DNA from: Virgibacillus_R byunsanensis
GTDB taxonomy: Bacteria > Bacillota > Bacilli > Bacillales > Amphibacillaceae
NCBI RefSeq assembly: GCF_042675965.1
Contig: NZ_JBHTKJ010000073.1
Location: forward strand, 104,201 to 168,200
Direction: 5' to 3'
DNA length: 64,000 nucleotides
This document shows, piece after piece, positions 25,855 through 34,539 of this stretch. The translations under genes and the position numbers were made by a program. A model generated the notes under the pieces. The model was not told the origin of the DNA and ran no database searches. It saw only the letters and a program-made list of their open reading frames with translations. Every line of letters starts with the position of its first letter. The stretch's first letter is position 1.

Positions 25855-26478
25855 TTATTTACTTATGAACATTTGTGTCCAGTATACCGAATAACTTCCA
25901 CCCTCGGCATAACCAACACCAATATGCGTCATATTAGCATCTAAAATATTTTTTCTATGTCCCGAGCTATTCATCCAGGAACGGACAACATCTTCAGGAG
26001 TTTGTTGTCCAGCTGCGATATTTTCAGCTGCCCTTTGATAAGATATATTGAAGTCTTTCATCATTTTAAATGGGGAGCCATAAGTTGGTGATGTATGTGA
26101 GAAATAACTTTTATCACGCATATCTGCCGATTTATATCGCGCCACTCTGGACAGTTGCCAATCATTTGAAAGCGGTGATAATCCATTTTCAGATCGATAT
26201 CGGTTCGTTATTTGAATTACCTGCTGTTCAACTGATTTAACTTCCTGTTTTAACGGAACATATACTTTGTTACCAGGGTAAATCAAATCGGGATTATTAA
26301 ATTGAGGATTGGCGTTAATAATTTCGGAAAGTCCTATTTTATATTTCCTCGATATCTCCCATAACGTGTCACCCCATTGAACAGTATAAGTATCCGTCGA
26401 CTGTGCACTCGTGTTAATTGGTTGTAAAAAACTTAATGACATTAACAACGTCATCATAAAAACGACCATTTTTCTCAC
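25855..26478 (-). CDS. Secreted LysM + CAP-domain protein
   Basis: About 207 residues: a signal peptide (MVVFMMTLLMSLSFLQPINTSAQS), one LysM domain (YTVQWGDTLWEISRKYKIGLSEIINANPQ...YPGNKVYVP) and a C-terminal CAP/SCP domain (ITNRYRSENGLSPLSNDWQLSRVARYKSADM, FSHTSPTYGSPF, AENIAAGQQTPEDVVRSWMNSSGHRKNIL). LysM holds it to peptidoglycan; the CAP role is unclear. It resembles Bacillus YkwD/SafA-like envelope or spore proteins. The start is uncertain: GTG 26478 fits the AAAGGAG site best, with GTG 26490 and ATG 26469 as alternatives. Confidence 0.85.
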   Translation of the reverse strand: MRKMVVFMMTLLMSLSFLQPINTSAQSTDTYTVQWGDTLWEISRKYKIGLSEIINANPQFNNPDLIYPGNKVYVPLKQEVKSVEQQVIQITNRYRSENGLSPLSNDWQLSRVARYKSADMRDKSYFSHTSPTYGSPFKMMKDFNISYQRAAENIAAGQQTPEDVVRSWMNSSGHRKNILDANMTHIGVGYAEGGSYSVYWTQMFISK

Positions 26479-26573
26479 TATTTCATTCACTCCTTTCGTC
26501 GAATTTAGCTTAACCGAAAGAAGTGTAAGTTATGTTAGTTAATTTGGAAATAATAAGGTATTACATTCATTCC

Positions 26574-27263
26574 TTAATCTATGTTCGTTTTCTCGTTCAA
26601 CAAAATCGCCTTAATTTCATCGTTTCCAATAGCTCCTAAATGGAACGTATTTGATTCGACCCGGTAGACAACTCTCATGGAAATTCCGTTTTTTAATAGG
26701 ATTTCCAAAAACATTTGTTCACCTTCAAAAGAACCATTATCGTATAATTTATCTCTATCCTCTAATTCCAAAGACATCCATGCATCTAAAAATGTTGTTT
26801 GGGAGGACATCGAAAACGTATGTAATTCACTTCCATCTATTGTGCTCACGATACTTATTTTTTTAACCATGTCCGCTATCGGATATAACTCTTCAACTGT
26901 ATCAGCGCGTTTGTTTTCTTCCACTAAATAGACCTTGTCATTAGCTAACACCATGAAAGATGCAGGATATCCCTCCACTTCATGAACAGTAGTTCCTTTA
27001 GGTAAATAAGCTGCATGGCCATTTTTCATGACGTGATCGCTACATGCATTGTCAGACATGGTAAACGTCACTTCACCAATTGAATCTCCTTTATCGAGTG
27101 GAATATATTCGTTTGTACGACTCTGGTAATATTTAACACCGTCAATCATCAACAAATCCACCCATTCAATTGCTTCACCAGGACAGAGAAAGGAAGGTTT
27201 GTTACAAGCTGTTAATGCTATGGTTATGACCAACAGTATAAGTAGTATTTTTAAAAAATTCAT
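26574..27263 (-). CDS. Lipoprotein of unknown function
   Basis: 229 residues from the ATG at 27263, which has GGAGAG upstream. There is a lipoprotein signal with lipobox TACNK (ITIALTAC), then an extracytoplasmic domain with CPGEAIEWVDLLMIDGVKYY, GDSIGEVTFTMSDNACSDHV and YLPKGTTVHEVEGY. This fits the 'permease-like' small Bacillus lipoproteins, but I do not recognise a family with confidence. Its start codon overlaps the stop (ATGA) of a decayed membrane protein gene upstream, so it was once the second gene of an operon. Confidence 0.75.
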   Translation of the reverse strand: MNFLKILLILLVITIALTACNKPSFLCPGEAIEWVDLLMIDGVKYYQSRTNEYIPLDKGDSIGEVTFTMSDNACSDHVMKNGHAAYLPKGTTVHEVEGYPASFMVLANDKVYLVEENKRADTVEELYPIADMVKKISIVSTIDGSELHTFSMSSQTTFLDAWMSLELEDRDKLYDNGSFEGEQMFLEILLKNGISMRVVYRVESNTFHLGAIGNDEIKAILLNEKTNID

Positions 27264-27480
27264 GTTATCTCTCCTAAAAAAAAAAATAATGCTAAGGGAA
27301 AAAACAGCCATTGATCATCAACAAACAGTACCATTATAAAACCAACTAATAATCCTGTTGCCCAAAGTAAAGTCTGGTGATAAGTAAAACCAGAACTACT
27401 TTTAACTTGATCAATACATCACAAGCATTGCTATTTCATCAGTTGTCAATCCAATATTAGGTTGTCGGGGGCTTGTATTG
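27260..27480 (-). pseudogene. Remnant of small membrane protein gene upstream of lipoprotein
   Basis: The reverse strand carries the pieces QPNIGLTTDEIAMLVMY (ending in a stop) and, in another frame, DQVKSSSGFTYHQTLLWATGLLVG and FIMVLFVDDQWLFFPLALFF. The second ends with a TGA that overlaps the lipoprotein ATG. The pieces join if one frameshift near 27410 is undone. No full reading frame or start codon remains. Confidence 0.45.
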
Positions 27481-27535
27481 TTGCAGCAACACTAATTCCA
27501 ATAAATAGAGTTCTTACATCAATTCATTGCAACCG

Positions 27536-27660
27536 TTATTCCGCGTTTGGGTGAGGTTACTCCGCGATTAACATGTTTATTCCGCGATATCACGTGTTTA
27601 TTCCGCGGTTTTGAAGGGTTATTCCGTGTTTATAAGCATTTATTCCGCGTTTTGAAATTT
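27536..27660 (+). repeat. 21-nt tandem array, family B (TTATTCCGCG)
   Basis: Six units with TCCGCG-type cores start at 27540, 27561, 27581, 27602, 27623 and 27644 (steps 21, 20, 21, 21, 21). Each shows TTATTCCGCG or a one-base variant, then about 11 variable bases. It ends directly at the 3' end of the gene at 27669. Confidence 0.85.
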
Positions 27661-27668
27661 TCAAGGGA

Positions 27669-28139
27669 TTAATCATCGTTTTTCAATTCAAACGTTTCCT
27701 TCTCTCCACCCCATTCGACGGTGGCTTCAATCACAGAATCTTCATATACAATCGAACTACCTGAATCATTGATCGTAAATATTTTCTCTGAAGGGGGTTC
27801 ATCAAATGTGGTTCCTATCTCAGTTGCATTAGACGGCGTTTCGTATCCATATCTTATTTTTTCTAATGCAGATAATTCACTGAGATCACCTTTATATGTT
27901 AGGACAAAGCGACTATTATGTTCAGCATTATATTTATTTGTCCCATCTTCCTCATAAAAAGTCTCTTTACCTTCAAATTCGAATTCTGCTGTCCAGTTCT
28001 CGCTTTCTCCTACATACGTATAGTTGTGTTCCGTTACATCTTTGTCGTCCTCTTTATTTTCAGCGTTCATCACAAAACTCGAAACTACTATTAACAAAAC
28101 TAGACCGGCAACACCAAGTAATATCTTTTTACGATTCAT
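27669..28139 (-). CDS. Predicted exported, membrane-anchored protein
   Basis: 156 residues: a signal-anchor (MNRKKILLGVAGLVLLIVVSSFVM) and a mostly beta-strand domain (WTAEFEFEGKETFYEEDGTNKYNAEHNSRFVLTYKGD, then IVYEDSVIEATVEWGGEKETFELK). AAGGGGG precedes the ATG. Not recognised. It ends next to repeat array B and is 15 bp downstream of the Nudix gene, so the two are probably co-transcribed. Confidence 0.7.
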   Translation of the reverse strand: MNRKKILLGVAGLVLLIVVSSFVMNAENKEDDKDVTEHNYTYVGESENWTAEFEFEGKETFYEEDGTNKYNAEHNSRFVLTYKGDLSELSALEKIRYGYETPSNATEIGTTFDEPPSEKIFTINDSGSSIVYEDSVIEATVEWGGEKETFELKNDD

Positions 28140-28154
28140 CGATCTGCCCCCTTT

Positions 28155-28649
28155 CTAGTAGTTAGACAAAACCTGTTCCTTCAAAGTTTCTGCACGATAA
28201 TCTACAATTTTCATTCCTTCGTATACAAATTGATGATCATATACATTAGAATCATTCAGCATAATGGGTAGAAAGTATTTTATATTACCAACGACTCCAA
28301 GGTTTTCTTCGTCCAAAATCCATGATTCCTTTTTCCAGTCAAGGATCCCTTCATCTGTCTTAATTGGTGCTTTGGAATCGTATGTTTCAGGAAGTTCAAC
28401 CATATATGTATGCATACCCCCCAGATATATTTTACCGTCATGCCATGTTACCTGACCTTTGTAATCCACCTTGGATACTTGGATTCCAGTCTCCTCTTTT
28501 ATTTCTCGTAAAATACAATCATGCGGAGTTTCATTCTTCTCGATTTTTCCTCCAACGCCGTTCCACATCCCCATCCATGAGGACTTTTCTCTATTTAACA
28601 TTAAAATTTCATCACCTTTTTTTATGAAACAAATTGTGTATGCCAGCAT
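28155..28649 (-). CDS. Nudix hydrolase
   Basis: 164 residues with a complete Nudix box, GGKIEKNETPHDCILREIKEETGI (GX5EX7REUXEEXGU; quoted only to show the key G, E, REI and EE residues). The N-terminus (LAYTICFIKKGDEILMLNREKSSWMGMWNGVGG) fits the MutT/8-oxo-dGTP diphosphatase type. The likely role is cleaning up oxidised or toxic nucleoside diphosphate derivatives. Confidence 0.9.
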   Translation of the reverse strand: MLAYTICFIKKGDEILMLNREKSSWMGMWNGVGGKIEKNETPHDCILREIKEETGIQVSKVDYKGQVTWHDGKIYLGGMHTYMVELPETYDSKAPIKTDEGILDWKKESWILDEENLGVVGNIKYFLPIMLNDSNVYDHQFVYEGMKIVDYRAETLKEQVLSNY

Positions 28650-28660
28650 TTTTTTCTCCC

Positions 28661-28780
28661 TTATTTCTTCTTTTTCTTACTTGTGTCAAATAGTCCTAGC
28701 GCAAGTGCTATTGCAACTGCAATAGCTGTCCACGAACCAGTTTCCATTTTTTTCTTACCAAAATTATGCTTGTATGCCAT
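28661..28780 (-). CDS. Tiny hydrophobic protein
   Basis: 39 codons: a basic N-terminus (MAYKHNFGKKKM), one membrane-length hydrophobic segment (WTAIAVAIALALGLF) and a Lys-rich end (DTSKKKKK). It sits just upstream of the Nudix gene on the same strand. An internal ATG at KKKMETG is an alternative start. The ribosome binding site is weak, so support is limited to composition and context. Confidence 0.35.
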   Translation of the reverse strand: MAYKHNFGKKKMETGSWTAIAVAIALALGLFDTSKKKKK

Positions 28781-28864
28781 ATTCTTTATGTGAATTCATA
28801 GTACTCGACGCCCGACTTTTGATTTCAGTGTTAAACTCACCGATGAACGATTCAACTCTTTCTT

Positions 28865-28995
28865 TTAAAACCACGTACTTGGAATGTGTTCTAAAATTTC
28901 TTCCTGTTTATACAGACTTCCCCCTTTGATAATCGTTTCAATATCTTTTGTATGCTTAATATCGTCTAAAAGAGTATCTTTCAAAACTTCTTTTC
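28865..28995 (-). pseudogene. C-terminal remnant of an amidohydrolase
   Basis: The reverse strand reads EVLKDTLLDDIKHTKDIETIIKGGSLYKQEEILEHIPSTWF then stop. This matches the usual C-terminal end of cyclic amidohydrolases (DPLxDIxxTxDIxxVIKxGxxY). The catalytic part is absent; the VOC gene upstream ends right before it. Only the tail of a once larger gene remains. Confidence 0.5.
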
Positions 28996-29000
28996 TTATC

Positions 29001-29405
29001 TTATATACCGTTCGTGTTCATTAAAACGATTATCCAGCCATCAGGGTCTTCGATTGTAATTCCTTTTTCTTTCCAATAATTATTTTCAGGTAACACTTCA
29101 GGGTAGCCCATTTTATGTATTCGTTCTGCAACGTTAGTAATCTCATTCATTTCAGGTATATAAAAAACGAACAAATTATCTTCTGTTGGTGCTGGGCACG
29201 GACTTCCCTCGGCATGTTTTGTGAATTCCAGATGATAAGAAGCATTAGGCAACCCCAAGATAACACCAGTGTAACCATCATGATTAGCAAAATCTGTTAT
29301 ACGTTTCAGACCAAGACCTTTTTCATAAAAATCGATTACCTCATCAAATTTATCAGTTGGACGTGCTATTCTAATTTGTGCTGTCGAAAAATCATTGAAT
29401 TGCAT
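29001..29405 (-). CDS. VOC-family protein (YycE-like)
   Basis: 134 residues from the ATG at 29405, with AAGGAG 9 nt upstream. It reads STAQIRIARPTDKFDEVIDFYEKGLGLKRITDF, YHLEFTKHAEGS (His/Glu), NLFVFYIPEMNEI and IEDPDGWIIVLMN, a single VOC module. Its start is 5 bp from the stop of the upstream VOC gene, so the pair is an operon with the GNAT gene. The substrate is unknown. Confidence 0.85.
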   Translation of the reverse strand: MQFNDFSTAQIRIARPTDKFDEVIDFYEKGLGLKRITDFANHDGYTGVILGLPNASYHLEFTKHAEGSPCPAPTEDNLFVFYIPEMNEITNVAERIHKMGYPEVLPENNYWKEKGITIEDPDGWIIVLMNTNGI

Positions 29406-29409
29406 TGTC

Positions 29410-29793
29410 TCACTCCTTGTGTGATCCACTTGTCTTATTAATTTCACCTAATTCAATCCGGTTACCGTCTGGATCAAGAAATACGGCTATCTTACCCCAA
29501 TCAAATTCAAGGTATCTATTGCTAAAAATAACACCACGATCCTCTAAATCTTGTATCGATTCCTCAAGTGAGTCGACGTCAAACCTTAGCACTACCGGAT
29601 TTTGTTGTCTATTTTTTTCATTAGCTGAACCAAATCCACCTTTTTCAACCATTAAGTACCCACTTGAAATGTTAAAGGTTACTAAACTATCCTTTACGTT
29701 TCTCACTTCTAATTTAAGTATATCTCGGTAAAACGTTACACATTGGTCATACCGCTCAACGAATAAAATAGTGCCAAATTCTTTAACGTTCAC
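29410..29793 (-). CDS. VOC-family protein
   Basis: 127 residues with a standard VOC layout: FGTILFVERYDQCVTFYRDILKLEV, the middle strand LMVEKGG, LRFDVDSLEESIQDLEDRGV and the metal-site end FLDPDGNRIEL. It overlaps the GNAT gene upstream by 1 bp and is followed by the next VOC gene after 4 bp, so the three are translated from one message. The specific role is unknown. Confidence 0.85.
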   Translation of the reverse strand: MNVKEFGTILFVERYDQCVTFYRDILKLEVRNVKDSLVTFNISSGYLMVEKGGFGSANEKNRQQNPVVLRFDVDSLEESIQDLEDRGVIFSNRYLEFDWGKIAVFLDPDGNRIELGEINKTSGSHKE

Positions 29794-30329
29794 TATATAT
29801 CCCTGCTTTCCTCCTCTAAACTGAATTGCTTTTTTAAATCATCCCATCCATAGGCTGTTTCGTTTACCTTTACTCCAGCCATCTCCACTTCAACCGTATC
29901 TATTTTCCTACCACCGATCGATTCATAGAAGTACCTCGCATCATTATCTTCCAACACCCAAATCAGCATCGTGTTTATCCCTACCTGCTTAAGTTGTTCA
30001 ACGACTGGTTTTACAAGCTCTTTGCCAATGCCATTTCCTTGATATTCTTCTACAATATAAATGGCATATAACTCTCCCAAATAGCCCTCATGTTTCCCTT
30101 CTCTTTCTAATCCACCAACAGAAAAGCCAACAATTTCACCTTGATTATTCTCGGCAACATATACATCTTGCTGTGGTATACTTTTTTCTAAAAACGATGT
30201 CCGTTCCTCGTATGATAGATTATTTAAATATTCCTGTGGAAAAATATCTTTGTATGTAGTACGCCAGCTATCAACATGTACTTTGGCGATATGTGGAGCA
30301 TCAGTTAGTGCAGCTTTTCTGATTTTCAA
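29793..30329 (-). CDS. GNAT-family N-acetyltransferase
   Basis: 178 residues: the N-terminal IRKAALTDAPHIAKVHVDSWRTTYKDIFP, the acetyl-CoA loop motif A ELYAIYIVEEYQGNGIGKELVKPVVEQL (Q/RxxGxG), then MLIWVLEDNDARYFYESIGG. It is close to the RimI-like small-molecule acetyltransferases of Bacillus. It is first in an operon with two VOC genes, a pairing often seen with detoxification genes. Confidence 0.9.
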   Translation of the reverse strand: MKIRKAALTDAPHIAKVHVDSWRTTYKDIFPQEYLNNLSYEERTSFLEKSIPQQDVYVAENNQGEIVGFSVGGLEREGKHEGYLGELYAIYIVEEYQGNGIGKELVKPVVEQLKQVGINTMLIWVLEDNDARYFYESIGGRKIDTVEVEMAGVKVNETAYGWDDLKKQFSLEEESRDI

Positions 30330-30407
30330 TGTGTTTGTCCTCCTTTACGGCCATTTCGGTAAAAATCCCGTATTCCTTGGTTTTCCTAATTAGTCACCAT
30401 TTACCTC

Positions 30408-30608
30408 TTAATTTTTATCCAAATCATCCTTTGGGTAAAATTTCTCTTCATTCTTCTGGATCCCATATTTCTCACGCATCATTTTTGCTACCTCAGAATT
30501 ATCAATTCCGTTTCTTACTGCTGCTTGAATTACCAAATATAGAATAAATAATCCTAATGCATACAACAAAAGTGACATGATTACCCCTCCAAACGCGAAT
30601 GAGCTCAT
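30408..30608 (-). CDS. Small membrane protein
   Basis: 66 residues: one strong hydrophobic stretch (VIMSLLLYALGLFILYLVIQAAV), then a short charged tail (NGIDNSEVAKMMREKYGIQKNEEKFYPKDDLDKN). The ATG has AAGGAGG at ideal distance. It lies 20 bp downstream of the ABC exporter genes on the same strand, so it may belong to that operon. Function unknown. Confidence 0.7.
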   Translation of the reverse strand: MSSFAFGGVIMSLLLYALGLFILYLVIQAAVRNGIDNSEVAKMMREKYGIQKNEEKFYPKDDLDKN

Positions 30609-30628
30609 TATGATTCCTCCTTAAGAAG

Positions 30629-32392
30629 TTAGTACAAACTTCCACCTGGTTTTTTATTTTTAAATAATGGTTTTGAACTTGATTCCTGTACCATTTCGAT
30701 TTCGATGCCTCTATCAATTCTACGAGCACTAGCAATTGTACATAAACCGGCTATTCCCAGTGAAGTGACGAGCATAACCACTATTCCACAAATCACTATC
30801 AGAATGGGATAGCTCGCTTTCCAGGTTAATAGCGTGAATACAATACTAGCGATTACTCCTATAAATCCACCTGCATGGCTACTTATTTCAGCTGTAAAGG
30901 AAATCGCTTCCTCTGGTACGATTAATAGAACATATGGAATAAACGCGAGAAATAGATAGACATATGACAATACTAATAAAATGATGGATGTACCGAATTT
31001 CAGCCTGTTCTGAGGATTGGATGGGTTATACTTCGCGCCAATCGTTCCAAGCCACAGCCCTATTCCACTTATCCCAGCTGTTATGATTGCTTTCATTAAA
31101 ATTCCAGTTACAAATTGGATTGCTGTCCAACCGAGGAAAATTCCGATTCCGATTTCAACTGCCGTTAATAGTACAAATGGAATTAACCAACTAATCCATA
31201 GTTTCCCCAACGCAATATGTATTCCAGACAACGGTAAAATTCGTAATATCCATAAAGACGATGCTTCTCTTGAAATGGATGATGCTGCCATCTGCCCATT
31301 AAAAATAGCAAAGATAAACAAAAATACTCCTTGTGCAATCGGCCAAGAAACTTGATTTGGCCCCTGCAAATCACTTAAATTAGCACCACTCGTTAACAAT
31401 CCCATAATACCGAAAACGAAAAAGAATATAAGGGGCAGAAACACTAACCATTCCCGCATATCTCGTTTAATCGCATACCATTCTTTTTTTCCAATAGAGA
31501 CGACTGGATGATGTAACTTATGCTCTGTTATCTTCGTTTTGGATTTTTTCTTCTTTTTCCCTCCACCCTCACTAAGGCGAATCCAGCCCGTCCGAAATCC
31601 TTTTTCCACTAAAGAAGCCGTAAAGACTACGATTATTATAGCTAACAAAAGGATCATCACAAGTGGCAGAAACAAGTCTAATGAACCTGTTGCAGCACTA
31701 ATAATCGCATCACTTGCCCAACTAACTGGCACCCATTCCGGGAACAATGGAAGTCCAGATAGAAGCACTTCATTGAGTGGTCGTTCGTTTGTCATATTCG
31801 GAATCATAAACATTAAATAAACAAAAATACCCGACAAAACGCTCATTGCAGTCATAAATTCATTCGCTTTACTTGCCGGGACAATCTGAATTAAAACTAA
31901 ATTAAATAAATACGCAACGGAAAGCCCGATGATGATTATAGACAGTAGAGCAAGAATTACTACGGGATAATATACTAAATTCGCTCCAATTAGGATTCCA
32001 TAGATAAATAAAGGAACGACAAAAAAGAGGAAACTCAATAACGGAATCCCGATAAAACTCTGCAGATATTTCACCCAAAAAATATGTCTTGTAGGTATTG
32101 GTAAGGTAAATAGGAACCCCAAATCGGTTGCAGCGTATAAATGTTTAAATACTTGCGGAAGTCCCAGTAAAATAATGAAACCAATAATCATCAAAAATCC
32201 ATATGATAGCATTCCGGCTAATACAGGTGGAGTGATTGATTCTCCTACCGACCATACAGCTTTGGATAAAAAATATAATAGTACTGAGATTACAGCAAAT
32301 GTAAAAATATAACGTATGTAATTCTTCTTACTTTGGGAACCGACTGTGTTTATGAGAATTTTCCGCTGATTTCTTAAAAGTACTTTTATCAT
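30629..32392 (-). CDS. ABC exporter permease (YthQ-like)
   Basis: 587 residues with about 14 hydrophobic segments in two halves separated by a basic loop (GGGKKKKKSKTKITEHKL). It matches the large 'putative ABC exporter' permeases of bacilli. It overlaps its ATPase gene by 4 bp, forming a two-gene transporter (YthPQ-like by memory). The substrate is unknown. Confidence 0.82.
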   Translation of the reverse strand: MIKVLLRNQRKILINTVGSQSKKNYIRYIFTFAVISVLLYFLSKAVWSVGESITPPVLAGMLSYGFLMIIGFIILLGLPQVFKHLYAATDLGFLFTLPIPTRHIFWVKYLQSFIGIPLLSFLFFVVPLFIYGILIGANLVYYPVVILALLSIIIIGLSVAYLFNLVLIQIVPASKANEFMTAMSVLSGIFVYLMFMIPNMTNERPLNEVLLSGLPLFPEWVPVSWASDAIISAATGSLDLFLPLVMILLLAIIIVVFTASLVEKGFRTGWIRLSEGGGKKKKKSKTKITEHKLHHPVVSIGKKEWYAIKRDMREWLVFLPLIFFFVFGIMGLLTSGANLSDLQGPNQVSWPIAQGVFLFIFAIFNGQMAASSISREASSLWILRILPLSGIHIALGKLWISWLIPFVLLTAVEIGIGIFLGWTAIQFVTGILMKAIITAGISGIGLWLGTIGAKYNPSNPQNRLKFGTSIILLVLSYVYLFLAFIPYVLLIVPEEAISFTAEISSHAGGFIGVIASIVFTLLTWKASYPILIVICGIVVMLVTSLGIAGLCTIASARRIDRGIEIEMVQESSSKPLFKNKKPGGSLY

Positions 32393-33168
32393 TTTGCGTC
32401 ACCTTGATCTGCTTTGGAAATCTCATTAATCAAAGCTTCCTGATCCTCGCCACCAGTTAATTCCAGGAAAATATCCTCCAGGCTCTGATCTGTACTCTTT
32501 AGTTCATTCATGGTACCTAACGCGATAATGTCTCCATCCAAAATAATCCCAACACGATCACACATCTGTTCCGCGATTTCAAGAATATGTGTGGATACAA
32601 ACGCAGTCATCCCATTATCACAAAGCTCACGGAGCAAATTCTTAAGACTCCTCGCGCTTTTCGGATCCAAGCCCACAGTAGGTTCATCTAGGAACAGCAC
32701 TTCCGGCTCATGAACGAGTGCACCACAGATCGCAATCTTTTGCTTCATTCCGTGTGAATAACTTTCAATTAGATCATCAGCCTGATCTGTTAAGTTGAAA
32801 GTACTTAGCAGCTCAGTAGCTTTTGCTTGGAACTTTTCTTCTGGCACATGAAAAACAGAAGCAATAAACTCCAAATAATCCCATCCCGTTAACTTGGGAT
32901 ATAAATTGGGTTGATCTGGAACATAAGCGATATTCTTTTTTGCCTGTATTGGTTGTTTCCAAATATCGATTCCATTGACCTCTGCTGTTCCACTAGTAGG
33001 TTCTAGTAACCCAGTTAACATCTTTATAGTCGTTGTTTTACCCGCACCATTTGGACCAAGAAAACCAAACAGTTCACCTTTATTTACTTCTAAATTTAAA
33101 TTATGTACCGCTTTTTGTTTTCGATATGACTTAGCTAAATCAGTTAGCTTGATTGAAGGCGAACTCAC
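32389..33168 (-). CDS. ABC transporter ATP-binding protein
   Basis: 259 residues with GPNGAGKTTT (Walker A), ESYSHGMKQKIAICGALVHEP (signature variant YSHGMKQK) and VLFLDEPTVGLDPKS (Walker B). It lacks membrane segments and partners the overlapping permease. A TATAAT-like -10 lies about 35 nt upstream. Confidence 0.9.
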   Translation of the reverse strand: MSSPSIKLTDLAKSYRKQKAVHNLNLEVNKGELFGFLGPNGAGKTTTIKMLTGLLEPTSGTAEVNGIDIWKQPIQAKKNIAYVPDQPNLYPKLTGWDYLEFIASVFHVPEEKFQAKATELLSTFNLTDQADDLIESYSHGMKQKIAICGALVHEPEVLFLDEPTVGLDPKSARSLKNLLRELCDNGMTAFVSTHILEIAEQMCDRVGIILDGDIIALGTMNELKSTDQSLEDIFLELTGGEDQEALINEISKADQGDAK

Positions 33169-33371
33169 GTTTATTCCCCCTGATATTTCTCTATTTATAC
33201 TATTATAACAAAATATTCTTACTATATGGGGTAGATTTGGTATATTCTAGCAGACGGTGTGTTATAATCCCAATTTAGCGAGTTGTTAATATGTAGGGAT
33301 CTAGTTGAGCTCAAAAGAAATTGTGCATAAATTACTAAGAACAGGCCCTGATCCATGATTTGGGAGTTGTA

Positions 33372-33475
33372 ATTGTGAACTTTGGCTTTTGAACCATAAA
33401 CTTTGGCCACTTCCTGCTGATCTTTGGCCAGTTTGGCATAATCTTTAGCTTTTCGTTAGAATCTTTGGCTTTTGA
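33372..33475 (+). repeat. 21-nt tandem array, family A, locus 2
   Basis: Five cores (CTTTGGC, with one CTTTAGC) start at 33380, 33401, 33422, 33443 and 33463. The last unit touches the stop codon of the NERD gene. Its first 65 nt are nearly identical to the array on the other side of that gene (34541-34605). Confidence 0.85.
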
Positions 33476-34441
33476 TCAATTTTGAAACTCTAGTATATAC
33501 TTTCGCCCGCTGGTTGAACCAATTTGAGTAAATTGTTCTTTTTGTAATAATTTTTTTGTTATATAAATCGAATCCAACATTAAGAATTCCCTTGCTTCTC
33601 GATTATTGATCGTATTACCAATTAATATGCAATAATCTTTTAACGCAGCAATGTGGGCATCTTTGGATTCGGTTCCGCACTGTTCACATTTCCACTTCCC
33701 ATATATTCTAGACATCGGCATTGCATTGCATGATGGACAGATAACCCCTGGCTTTATATCATCTTTGGAGACTTCGTATAATTTCATCACATCAACATCT
33801 TCTGGTGTATGTGCTGCAATCAATTCATACGATAGTTTGCGAAGTTGTTCATCACTTAGGATTTTAGATTGGTGTATAGCATTAAACTGGTTTATTTTTG
33901 TTAAGAGGTTTTCTTTGTGGATCACGGTGTTGGTGATGGCTGGGTCGTTGGTTATGTTTTTTATAATTGTTCCAGGATCGCTGTATACAACCAACTTTTC
34001 AAGGGGAATTGGTGGGAGATCAAATTGCCGAAGCCATCTCAATAATCGAAGATGCTGCATTCGGACTTGTTCCACATGGTTTTTGAAGCCTTCTTCTTTA
34101 TCGTTTGCTGTTCGAATTGTTTGGCCCATACCATCGTAGGTTATCGTTCCAAAAAAATTTTTAACTTCTGTGATTAAATTTAATTGTGCTGAGAGAATTA
34201 GGGTATCGATCTGGAAAAATCCAAACACATCTTTTAAACGGAGATTGTGAAGTATATGATACTTATCTTCTTCCAAAAAACCGAGAATAAAATGGAGTGA
34301 TTCTTCGCCTTGGAACCCTTTTCGTAAGGTCTTGGCCTTTTTGTGGACTTTTCTTTTGGATTTGTGGTTCTCGTCTAGTCGTCTATCGAGCGCTTCGGTG
34401 TGTAGCATTTGATCGGGGGTTTCGCGTGGTTTGACTTCCAT
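33476..34441 (-). CDS. NERD-domain nuclease-related protein
   Basis: 321 residues. The NERD domain covers about 40-160: FQGEESLHFILGFLEED, HNLRLKD, FFQIDTLILSAQLNLITEVKNFFG, with the Asp, Glu and Lys expected of a PD-(D/E)xK-like fold. The C-terminus has a zinc ribbon, CPSCNAMPMSRIYGKWKCEQCG. NERD proteins are predicted DNA-processing enzymes; no substrate is proven for this one. It is flanked on both sides by CTTTGGC arrays. Confidence 0.85.
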   Translation of the reverse strand: MEVKPRETPDQMLHTEALDRRLDENHKSKRKVHKKAKTLRKGFQGEESLHFILGFLEEDKYHILHNLRLKDVFGFFQIDTLILSAQLNLITEVKNFFGTITYDGMGQTIRTANDKEEGFKNHVEQVRMQHLRLLRWLRQFDLPPIPLEKLVVYSDPGTIIKNITNDPAITNTVIHKENLLTKINQFNAIHQSKILSDEQLRKLSYELIAAHTPEDVDVMKLYEVSKDDIKPGVICPSCNAMPMSRIYGKWKCEQCGTESKDAHIAALKDYCILIGNTINNREAREFLMLDSIYITKKLLQKEQFTQIGSTSGRKYILEFQN

Positions 34442-34484
34442 GGTTCACTACCTTTCTTATTTAATTTATATATATATTCGCTAT

Positions 34485-34520
34485 AGTAAAAAAATTTCCT
34501 GCAAAATCACGGGAAATTTT
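34485..34520 (-). terminator. Terminator-like hairpin upstream of NERD gene
   Basis: AAATTTCC (34492-34499) pairs with GGAAATTT (34513-34520). TTTTTTT follows on the reverse strand. It would stop transcription coming from the DUF1992 gene. Confidence 0.5.
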
Positions 34521-34539
34521 AATAATAAGTGATCTTTAA

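Noticed and set aside
27888..28165. Frames on the + strand opposite the exported protein and Nudix genes
   Set aside because: Antisense shadows without start signals or domains.
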